From Bacteroidales bacterium (GTDB lineage: Bacteria; Bacteroidota; Bacteroidia; Bacteroidales; ML635J-15), in contig JALOAQ010000130.1 in the NCBI GenBank assembly GCA_023228725.1, positions 1 through 7,257 on the forward strand: DNA of 7,257 bases. Direction: 5' to 3'. Position 1 is the stretch's first letter. Each line of letters begins with the position of its first letter. This document shows positions 1 through 5,250 of the stretch, one piece after another. The translations under genes were made by a program, and so were the position numbers. The notes beneath the pieces are model-generated. The model was not told the origin of the DNA, did no database searches, and saw nothing but the letters and a program-made list of their open reading frames with translations.

Positions 1-1181
1 TCATTTCCAAAAATAGATATTTTTTTAAGACCCGGCTCTTGCAACCTTGCTCCTAAAGTAGTTGGGGCACAATAACCAACAAGTAAGATTGTATTTTTAG
101 GATTATTTATACTATTTGCAATATGATGTTTAACTCTACCTGCTTCGGCCATCCCAGAAGCAGAAATAATAACGCAAGGTTTTGTAGTTTCATTAAGTTT
201 TTTGGATGCATTAACATTTTTTATATAATGTAAACCTTCAAAACCGAAAGGATCCGAATCATAAGATAAAACTTCAAGCACTTCATCATTATAACACTCG
301 GGATGCATTTTAAAAACTTCAGTAATATTTACCGACAAGGGGCTGTCCACATAAACATCAATATTAGGTAATCTTCCTTGATTATACCAATTATTCATTA
401 AAAGCACAATTTCTTGAGTTCTGCCAACACTAAAAGAGGGAATAATTAGTTTTCCGCCTTTTCTCACACAAGTATCCACAATAATACTTAATAATTTTTC
501 TTCAGCGTCAGACTTATCTTCATGTAATCTATCCCCATAAGTTGATTCTGTAATTAAATAATCTGCTTGCGGAAAAGGAGCCGGAGGTTTTATTATTCTA
601 TTATAAGGTCTTCCAATATCGCCAGTGTAGGCAATTCTAATTGTTTTTCCATTTTCTTTAATTTCTAAATTAGCTACAGCTCCACCCAAAATATGTCCGG
701 TATCAGTAAATTTAACTGAAATATTTTCATCAATTCTAAACTTTCTATCCATTGCAACACCAATAAATAATTTCATTGCTTTTACCGCATCCGAATGCCT
801 ATAAATTGGTTGAACTGGAGGCAAACCTTTTTTAGCAAGTTTTTTATTATACCATTTTATGTCCTGCTCTTGAATATAACCAGAATCAGGCAACATATAA
901 GAACATAAATTTCTACTTGCATCTGTACAAATTACAGAACCTTCAAAACCTTGAGTATATAAATATGGAATTAATCCTGAATGATCTATATGAGCATGTG
1001 ATAAAATTATATGATCTATTTCTTTAGGCTCGAAACCTAAATTACGATTCATTTTATCTGTTTCCATTCCCTTACCCTGAAACATACCACAATCCAAAAG
1101 AATTTTTTTACCGTTTTCTAAACTCAAAAGATGTTTACTACCAGTTACTTCTTGTGCTGCACCCAAAAACTTGATTTTCAT
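1..1181 (-). CDS. Beta-CASP metallo-beta-lactamase-fold RNA hydrolase (3' end cut by window edge)
   Basis: Reading from ATG at 1181 down to the left edge gives 393 residues with no stop. The N-terminus is typical of the family (MKIKFLGAAQEVTGS). Metal ligands of the metallo-beta-lactamase fold are visible: D30 in LLDCG, the HAHIDH motif at 62-67, H163 in TGHILGG and D188 in YTGD. The beta-CASP domain follows, with E212 in TESTYGD (motif A) and SASGM plus the HH pair at 340-353 (motif B region). The last metal-binding His (motif C) and the C-terminal RMMBL segment are missing, roughly 60-80 residues judged by usual family length. Relatives such as Thermus TTHA0252 are cytoplasmic zinc-dependent RNA exo/endonucleases; an RNA substrate here is inferred from family membership. 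No Shine-Dalgarno is seen; the first Met fits the family start. A promoter candidate lies 22 nt upstream, so it is probably transcribed independently of hutH. Confidence 0.93.
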   Translation of the reverse strand, partial: MKIKFLGAAQEVTGSKHLLSLENGKKILLDCGMFQGKGMETDKMNRNLGFEPKEIDHIILSHAHIDHSGLIPYLYTQGFEGSVICTDASRNLCSYMLPDSGYIQEQDIKWYNKKLAKKGLPPVQPIYRHSDAVKAMKLFIGVAMDRKFRIDENISVKFTDTGHILGGAVANLEIKENGKTIRIAYTGDIGRPYNRIIKPPAPFPQADYLITESTYGDRLHEDKSDAEEKLLSIIVDTCVRKGGKLIIPSFSVGRTQEIVLLMNNWYNQGRLPNIDVYVDSPLSVNITEVFKMHPECYNDEVLEVLSYDSDPFGFEGLHYIKNVNASKKLNETTKPCVIISASGMAEAGRVKHHIANSINNPKNTILLVGYCAPTTLGARLQEPGLKKISIFGN

Positions 1182-1203
1182 AATAATTGTATTAAAGTAA
1201 AAG

Positions 1204-1211
1204 CAAACTTA
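1204..1211 (-). promoter_or_regulatory. Bacteroidota -7 element (TAAGTTTG) for the beta-CASP gene
   Basis: On the minus strand this reads TAAGTTTG, an exact match to the Bacteroidota sigma-A -7 consensus TAnnTTTG. It ends 22 nt before the ATG, leaving a short A/T-rich leader of about 15 nt. About 20 nt further upstream there is only a degenerate TTTA in place of the -33 TTTG box. The match is short and the DNA is AT-rich, so position is the main support. Confidence 0.5.
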
Positions 1212-1303
1212 GATAAATTATGGGAAATAATTAAACTTTTGACAATAATTTTTAGTTTTTTTTCATTTTTTGAAGTAATGTCAGCTTCGCTCAAAAAAAA
1301 AGA

Positions 1304-1365
1304 GTCGAAAGTCGAAAGTTTATAAAGTCGAAAGTCTATAAAATCGAAAGTGAAAAGTCGAAAGT
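1304..1365. repeat. Cluster of GTCGAAAGT short repeats
   Basis: Exact GTCGAAAGT copies start at 1304, 1311, 1327 and 1357; the first two share the bases GT. A one-base variant (ATCGAAAGT) starts at 1343. The copies are separated by TATAAA-like or GAAAA spacers of uneven length. The same unit returns at 1547, 1554 (both GTTGAAAGT) and 1561 (exact), beside hutH. Irregular spacing argues against a CRISPR array or a regular operator array. A simple expanding intergenic repeat is the most economical reading. Confidence 0.85.
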
Positions 1366-1383
1366 GCTTCTTCGCATTTCGCT
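1354..1383. repeat. 30-bp direct repeat, copy 1 (mate at 1558-1587)
   Basis: These 30 bases are identical to 1558-1587 in the same orientation. The unit joins one GTCGAAAGT copy to GCTTCTTCGCATTTCGCT. The two copies lie 204 bp apart and enclose most of the 74-bp tandem array. Identity stops abruptly at both ends: A versus G before, ACG versus CAC after. Confidence 0.9.
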
Positions 1384-1514
1384 ACGCTCAAAACTCGAAG
1401 AGAGGCAACCACTAATTGCACGAATTTTCACTAATTTTTACTTCTTCGTTTTTCGCTACGCTCAAAACTCGAAGAGAGACATCCACGAAATACACGAATT
1501 TTCACTAATTTTGG
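1367..1514. repeat. Tandem 74-bp repeat, two units plus a decayed third
   Basis: Unit 1 is 1367-1440 and unit 2 is 1441-1514, directly abutting. I count 9 mismatches in 74 positions. The first 38 bases differ at only 2 positions, and 28 bases (1377-1404 and 1451-1478) are identical. A decayed third unit begins near 1515 and keeps CGCATTTCGCT. Each unit has two modules: a GC-richer part with TTCGCTACGCTC whose outer arms TCTTCG and CGAAGA can pair (1369-1374 with 1396-1401 in unit 1), and an AT-rich part with CACGAATTTTCACTAATTTT. The second module is itself built from CACGAATT/CACTAATT steps about 10-11 bases apart. Confidence 0.88.
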
Positions 1515-1557
1515 TTTCTCGCATTTCGCTGTTCTCAGAATGAGGAGTTGAAAGTTG

Positions 1558-1587
1558 AAAGTCGAAAGTGCTTCTTCGCATTTCGCT
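1558..1587. repeat. 30-bp direct repeat, copy 2 (mate at 1354-1383)
   Basis: This is the second copy of the 30-bp direct repeat. It is preceded by two GTTGAAAGT variants (1547-1562) and followed at once by the 21-bp tandem pair. Its TTCGCATTTCGCT end runs into different sequence from copy 1, as if a shared cassette had been joined to two different neighbours. Confidence 0.9.
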
Positions 1588-1588
1588 C

Positions 1589-1630
1589 ACTAACAACTAA
1601 ATACTAACCACTAACAACTAAATACTAACC
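1589..1630. repeat. 21-bp tandem repeat, two perfect copies
   Basis: Bases 1589-1609 and 1610-1630 are identical and head-to-tail. The unit is made of ACTAACAACTAA followed by ATACTAACC, so it is internally repetitive in ACTAAC. The array ends 12 bp before the hutH stop codon and therefore lies in any hutH 3' untranslated region, where the minus strand reads GTTAGT repeats. Confidence 0.9.
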
Positions 1631-1642
1631 ACTTCTATCTTT

Positions 1643-3118
1643 CTACTTTACAAACTTCTCAGCCTTATTCAACATTTCATACATTACAATATCGTCTTTT
1701 ACTATAGGAACAATTTTTCTAAATTCATCAAGGTATTTTTGAAGTGTAGGCGATGTTTTTAAAGGCTCACGAAATGAAAGTGCTTGCGAAGCTGCAAAGA
1801 GCTCAATTCCAATAATTCTCTCAGTATTTGCAACAACTCTATGTAATTTTGTAGCAGCATTTGCTCCCATACTCACATGATCTTCTTGCTCGTTGCTTGA
1901 AGAAATAGAATCCACACTTGCAGGGGTACAAAGCTGTTTGTTTTGACTAAGCATAGATGCCGCAGTGTATTGAGGAATCATAAAACCGCTATTTAGTCCG
2001 GGGTTTGCAACAAGGAAAGCAGGCAAGCCCCTGTCGCCACTAATCAAACGATAAACACGGCGTTCTGATATATTTCCGATTTCAGAAACTGCTATTGCTA
2101 AAAAATCTAAGACTAAAGCTAAAGGCTGACCATGAAAATTTCCACCACTTAAAACTAAATCTTCATCAGGAAAAACCATAGGGTTATCTGTAACAGCATT
2201 AAGTTCAGTTTCTACCACAGATTTTACATAGCTTAAAGTATCTTTCGAAGCACCATGAACTTGAGGAATACATCTAAAAGAATATGGGTCCTGAACATGG
2301 GCTTTTTCTTGGTTGGCAATTTCAGAATCTTTTAAAAATTTTCTTATATTTTTTGCAGTTTCTATTTGTCCTTTATGTGGGCGTATTGTGTGTAGACTAG
2401 GATAAAAAGCCGCAATCAAACCATTATAAGCGTCAATAGATAAACTAGCAATTTTATCAGCATTATACATTATTTTTTCAGAACGCCAAACTGCCGTAAT
2501 TGCATGAGCAAGCATAAATTGAGTTCCGTTCATTAAAGCCAAACCCTCTTTGGATTTTAATTTTACAGGTTTAAAGTTTAATTCGGCTAAAACCTTTTCA
2601 GTATTTTGTTTTTTTCCATTATAATTAACTTCGCCCAAGCCAATTAGAGCAAGGCTTATATGAGCTAAAGGAGCTAAATCACCAGAAGCACCTAAAGAAC
2701 CTAATTCATAAACAACAGGTAAAATATCATTATTATAAAAATAAACCAAACTTTCCACTGTTTCAAGACAGACACCAGAAACACCATAAGATAAAGCTTG
2801 AATTTTTAATAAAATCATAAGTTTTACAATTTGCGGGTCAATTTCAGCTCCCATTCCGCAAGCGTGAGAAATTACAAGATTTGTTTGTAATTGTTCTAAA
2901 TCTTCTTCTGCTATGCTTGTGTTGCAAAGAGAACCAAAACCAGTGCTAATACCATAAATTGGTTTATTATGATTTTTTATTTTATTATCTAAATAAGTTC
3001 TACAATTAATAATATTATTTTTAGCTTGTTCAGAAAGTTCAATTTTATATCCATTTTTAAAAATTTCTTGAAGTTTTTCTAAACTTAAAAAATCAGTTGT
3101 AATAAAATGTGTATTCAT
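1643..3118 (-). CDS. hutH: Histidine ammonia-lyase
   Basis: The 491-residue protein is full length for the family (about 500). It would deaminate L-histidine to trans-urocanate and ammonia, the first step of histidine breakdown to glutamate, in the cytoplasm. The A144-S145-G146 triad in GSLGASGDLAPLAH forms the MIO electrophile. Other residues align with Pseudomonas HAL: Y55 in YGISTGFG, H85 in SHACGMG, N198 in NGTQ, Y279 and R282 in QDPYSFRC, F328 in GGNFHG, and E412 in EQEDHVSMG. The SHACGMG and QEDHVSM signatures favour histidine over tyrosine or phenylalanine; Bacteroidota TALs differ at both. ATG at 3118 is chosen because residues 10-20 already fit the family N-terminus. No other hut genes (hutU, hutI, ftcD) flank it. 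A terminator separates it from the thioredoxin gene, and a promoter candidate lies directly upstream. Confidence 0.95.
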   Translation of the reverse strand: MNTHFITTDFLSLEKLQEIFKNGYKIELSEQAKNNIINCRTYLDNKIKNHNKPIYGISTGFGSLCNTSIAEEDLEQLQTNLVISHACGMGAEIDPQIVKLMILLKIQALSYGVSGVCLETVESLVYFYNNDILPVVYELGSLGASGDLAPLAHISLALIGLGEVNYNGKKQNTEKVLAELNFKPVKLKSKEGLALMNGTQFMLAHAITAVWRSEKIMYNADKIASLSIDAYNGLIAAFYPSLHTIRPHKGQIETAKNIRKFLKDSEIANQEKAHVQDPYSFRCIPQVHGASKDTLSYVKSVVETELNAVTDNPMVFPDEDLVLSGGNFHGQPLALVLDFLAIAVSEIGNISERRVYRLISGDRGLPAFLVANPGLNSGFMIPQYTAASMLSQNKQLCTPASVDSISSSNEQEDHVSMGANAATKLHRVVANTERIIGIELFAASQALSFREPLKTSPTLQKYLDEFRKIVPIVKDDIVMYEMLNKAEKFVK

Positions 3119-3142
3119 AATGATTAAAAATTATAATTTTTG

Positions 3143-3150
3143 CAAAAATA
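3143..3150 (-). promoter_or_regulatory. Bacteroidota -7 element (TATTTTTG) for hutH, overlapping a palindrome
   Basis: The minus strand reads TATTTTTG, an exact TAnnTTTG match ending 24 nt before the hutH ATG. Upstream sequence at the -33 position is only a T-run, with no clear TTTG. The element overlaps the perfect 14-bp palindrome ATTTTTGCAAAAAT (3136-3149). The palindrome's flanks TTAT and ATAA also pair if one A is bulged. In such AT-rich DNA the palindrome may be chance. Confidence 0.5.
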
Positions 3151-3191
3151 TAATTTATATATTAAAAAAAAATTAGAAAAGTTTTTTAACA

Positions 3192-3250
3192 TAAAAAAGA
3201 ACCCAAACCAAACAAATTCACGAGCACCATGAAAAGTTGGCTTGGGTTCT
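3192..3250 (-). terminator. Intrinsic terminator downstream of the thioredoxin gene
   Basis: In the minus-strand transcript the arm from 3250 to 3237 (AGAACCCAAGCCAA) pairs over 14 bp with the arm from 3211 to 3198 (TTGGTTTGGGTTCT). The only non-Watson-Crick pair is one G-U wobble. A run of six U follows (3198-3193). The loop is long, 25 nt, and could hold a small inner TTCA/TGAA stem. It sits about 30 nt after the thioredoxin stop codon and before the hutH promoter, so it should separate the two transcripts. Confidence 0.82.
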
Positions 3251-3279
3251 AAAACCAAAAACCACTAAAACAAAAAAAA

Positions 3280-3639
3280 TTATTTTTTAATTCCAAATAT
3301 ATCTTCAAAAGCACGGATAAATCCGTCTTTAGGGATTGCACCGGCTGCCATTTGTGGTTGTTCGCCAACAGGGATGAAAAGTAATGACGGAATGCTTCTT
3401 ATTCCAAAAACTGCCGCCAATTCTTGTTGGTCTTCAGTATCAATTTTATAAACGTCAACCAAACCTTTGTATTCTTCACTCAACTCTTCAATAACTGGAG
3501 CAACCATTTTGCATGGTCCACACCAATCTGCATAAAAGTCAATAATTGCAGGTCTTTCACCCTTGTATTTCCATTCAGTTTCTTTTTCATAATCGAAAAT
3601 CTTTTCGATAAATGTTTCTTTTGTCAGATGTTCTGCCAT
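3280..3639 (-). CDS. trxA: Thioredoxin
   Basis: This is a 119-residue single-domain thioredoxin. It reduces protein disulfides in the cytoplasm and is recycled by thioredoxin reductase. The active site W39-C40-G41-P42-C43 lies in FYADWCGPCKMVAP, and the cis-proline P84 is in RSIPSLLF. The usual thioredoxin strand order follows, with VDVYKIDTED before the cis-Pro loop. No signal peptide, membrane segment or lipobox is visible, so it is not one of the TlpA-like periplasmic relatives common in Bacteroidota. It is about ten residues longer than E. coli TrxA, mainly at the N-terminus and in the KETEWKYKGERP stretch before the core beta strand. The ATG at 3639 is the natural start. The gene is divergent from the nucleotidyltransferase gene, has its own promoter candidate and ends at a strong terminator. 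Confidence 0.95.
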   Translation of the reverse strand: MAEHLTKETFIEKIFDYEKETEWKYKGERPAIIDFYADWCGPCKMVAPVIEELSEEYKGLVDVYKIDTEDQQELAAVFGIRSIPSLLFIPVGEQPQMAAGAIPKDGFIRAFEDIFGIKK

Positions 3640-3657
3640 TTTCTAATTCTTTTTAAA

Positions 3658-3665
3658 TATTTTTG
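3658..3665 (+). promoter_or_regulatory. Bacteroidota -7 element (TATTTTTG) for the nucleotidyltransferase gene
   Basis: The plus strand reads TATTTTTG, an exact TAnnTTTG match ending 39 nt before the GTG start at 3705. It lies inside the 65-bp gap between divergent genes, 15 bp from the thioredoxin element on the other strand. The region expected to hold -33 has no clear TTTG. Confidence 0.45.
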
Positions 3666-3680
3666 TAACTCGATTTATAA

Positions 3681-3688
3681 CAAAATTA
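3681..3688 (-). promoter_or_regulatory. Bacteroidota -7 element (TAATTTTG) for the thioredoxin gene
   Basis: The minus strand reads TAATTTTG, an exact TAnnTTTG match ending 41 nt before the thioredoxin ATG. The predicted start would give a leader of about 35 nt. A TTG lies upstream (3706 down to 3704 region) but is closer than the usual -33 spacing. The two divergent polymerase sites would overlap sterically. Confidence 0.45.
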
Positions 3689-3704
3689 AAAACTTTTTGT
3701 TCAA

Positions 3705-5135
3705 GTGATAGATAATAGTAATAATATTTCGGAATTTTTAACATATAAGATATTTGAACTCATTCGCGATTTCAAGGAAACTGATAAAACAGAAGTTTAT
3801 GTTATTGGTGGTTATGTGAGAGACAAACTTTTAAAAAGAGCCGACAAAAAAGATATAGATATTGTTGTTAAAGGCGATGGAATTGAATTTGCTCAAAAAC
3901 TAGCCAAGCATCTTGGAGTTAAAAAAGTAAGTATTTATAAAACTTATGGAACGGCAATGTTTAATTTTGAAGATACAGAATTAGAATTTGTTGGTGCAAG
4001 AAAAGAATCGTATTCGCCTGAAAGCAGAAACCCAAAAGTTGAACAAGGCAGTATAGAAGACGACCAAAAAAGACGTGATTTTACTATAAACGCTTTGGCA
4101 ATAAGTTTAAATAAAGAAACTTACGGAAAAATTATTGACCCTTTTAATGGTATTGAAGATTTATATTATAGAACAATAAAAACCCCTTTAAACCCTGATA
4201 TTACTTTCTCTGATGACCCATTAAGAATGATGAGAGCAATAAGATTTGCTTCTCAACTTGATTTTAGAATTGATGATGAATGTTTTGAAGCAATTAAACG
4301 CAATAAACAGAGAATTGAAATTATTAGTGCAGAAAGAATACATATAGAATTAAACAAAATCCTACTTAGCAAACAACCCTCAATAGGTTTAAAATTGCTT
4401 TTTGATTCTGAACTTCTTGAAATAATTTTTCCTGAGCTTTATAATTTAGCAGGTGTAGATACCCAAAATGGAATTAATCATAAAGACAATTTTTTACACA
4501 CAATCCAAGTTGTGGATAATTTATCAAAACATAGCGATGATTTATGGTTGAGGTGGGCTGCCCTACTCCACGATATTGCAAAACCTAAAACAAAAAAATA
4601 TGTTGAAGGTATTGGCTGGACATTTCACGCACATAATTTTGTTGGAGGAAAAATGGTTCCCGAAATTTTTGCAAGATTGAAATTACCTCTAAATGAAAAA
4701 ATGAAATTTGTGAAAAAATTAGTAGATTTACATATGCGACCAATAGCCTTAGTCGAAGATGTAGTTACGGATTCTGCTATTAGAAGACTAATTGTTGATG
4801 CTGGCGAAGATATTGACGCTCTAATGACTTTATGCGAAGCGGACATTACTTCAAAAAATGAAAAAAAGGTAAAACAATATTTGGAAAATTTTAAATTAGT
4901 AAGACAAAAAATTATTGAAGTTGAAGAAAGAGATTCTTTACGTAATTTTCAACCACCAATCAGAGGAGATGAAATTATAGATTATTTTAATATTAAACCA
5001 AGTAAAACTATTGGAATTATTAAAAATGCTGTAAAAGATGCAATTTTAGACGGAGAAATTCCTAACGACAAAGAAAAAGCATGGGAGTTTATGATTAAAA
5101 AAGCCAAAAGTTTAGGAATTGAAAAAAAAGTTTAA
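3705..5135 (+). CDS. cca: CCA tRNA nucleotidyltransferase with HD domain
   Basis: The 476-residue protein belongs to the class II tRNA nucleotidyltransferase/poly(A) polymerase family, which adds or repairs the 3' CCA of tRNA from CTP and ATP. The head domain has the GGYVRD motif (35-40), catalytic aspartates D50 and D52 (KDIDIVV), and RRDFTINALA (123-132). Next comes DDPLRMMRAIRFA (170-182), the nucleotide-selecting motif, with Asp where E. coli Cca has Glu. An HD phosphohydrolase domain follows: H265, H289-D290 in LLHDIAKP, and D380 in CEAD. A basic C-terminal tail ends the protein. Poly(A) polymerases share the head, so CCA addition is the likelier but not proven activity. The start is GTG at 3705: an in-frame stop lies at 3687-3689 and the first in-frame ATG comes too late, inside the catalytic domain. 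No neighbouring gene suggests a special role. Confidence 0.9.
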   Translation: MIDNSNNISEFLTYKIFELIRDFKETDKTEVYVIGGYVRDKLLKRADKKDIDIVVKGDGIEFAQKLAKHLGVKKVSIYKTYGTAMFNFEDTELEFVGARKESYSPESRNPKVEQGSIEDDQKRRDFTINALAISLNKETYGKIIDPFNGIEDLYYRTIKTPLNPDITFSDDPLRMMRAIRFASQLDFRIDDECFEAIKRNKQRIEIISAERIHIELNKILLSKQPSIGLKLLFDSELLEIIFPELYNLAGVDTQNGINHKDNFLHTIQVVDNLSKHSDDLWLRWAALLHDIAKPKTKKYVEGIGWTFHAHNFVGGKMVPEIFARLKLPLNEKMKFVKKLVDLHMRPIALVEDVVTDSAIRRLIVDAGEDIDALMTLCEADITSKNEKKVKQYLENFKLVRQKIIEVEERDSLRNFQPPIRGDEIIDYFNIKPSKTIGIIKNAVKDAILDGEIPNDKEKAWEFMIKKAKSLGIEKKV

Positions 5136-5211
5136 AATTTACGCTTTAATTTATATTTGTTAATTCTTTAAAACTTTTCCTTATTTTATTTTTAAGCTCG
5201 AAATAAAATTA

Positions 5212-5219
5212 TATTTTTG
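5212..5219 (+). promoter_or_regulatory. Bacteroidota -7 element (TATTTTTG) for the acyl-CoA synthetase gene
   Basis: The plus strand reads TATTTTTG, an exact TAnnTTTG match ending 31 nt before the ATG at 5251. A second exact match (TATATTTG) lies at 5152-5159, 91 nt before the start and just after the cca stop; it could be an additional start site. The -33 position of the nearer element carries a T-run without a clear TTTG. The 115-bp gap has no GC-rich hairpin that would end the cca transcript. Confidence 0.5.
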
Positions 5220-5250
5220 TGAACATAGAAATAACATAAAAAATAATAAA

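Larger units (their letters stand above)
1182..1642. other. 461-bp intergenic region with composite repeats and no credible gene
   Basis: This is the gap between the 3' end of hutH and the 5' end of the beta-CASP gene, both on the minus strand. The first ~100 bases (1182-1280) are AT-rich and hold the beta-CASP promoter candidate. From about 1283 to 1630 almost every base belongs to some direct or tandem repeat: GTCGAAAGT units, two 74-bp units with a third decayed one, a 30-bp direct-repeat pair enclosing them, and a 21-bp tandem pair beside hutH. No open reading frame here has protein-like sequence, and there is no transposase. No convincing terminator for hutH is visible, although a run of nine T on the minus strand (1293-1301) lies within it. 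The repeat part looks richer in G+C than the surrounding intergenic DNA. Confidence 0.85.

Noticed and set aside
1131..1325. Plus-strand open frame of 64 codons
   Set aside because: It overlaps the start of the beta-CASP gene antisense, then runs through its promoter and into the GTCGAAAGT repeats. The translation is low-complexity with no family features.
1304..1630. Possible CRISPR array
   Set aside because: Repeat units differ in length and type (9, 21, 30 and 74 bp), abut or overlap, and have no uniform unique spacers; no cas gene is nearby.
1182..1642. Possible insertion-sequence or MITE remnant
   Set aside because: No terminal inverted repeats around the block, no target-site duplication and no transposase fragment; the repeats are direct, not inverted.
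3424..3708. Plus-strand open frame of 94 codons antisense to trxA
   Set aside because: Most of it is the reverse of the conserved thioredoxin frame; the Phe-rich translation is what AT-rich antisense gives, and the rest covers the divergent promoters.
4625..4846. Minus-strand open frame inside cca
   Set aside because: Antisense shadow of the conserved HD-domain region, with no protein-like motif.
5183..5209. Hairpin between cca and the acyl-CoA synthetase as a terminator
   Set aside because: The 9-bp stem is made only of A-T pairs with a 9-nt loop and no proper U tract; such pairing is expected by chance in this composition.
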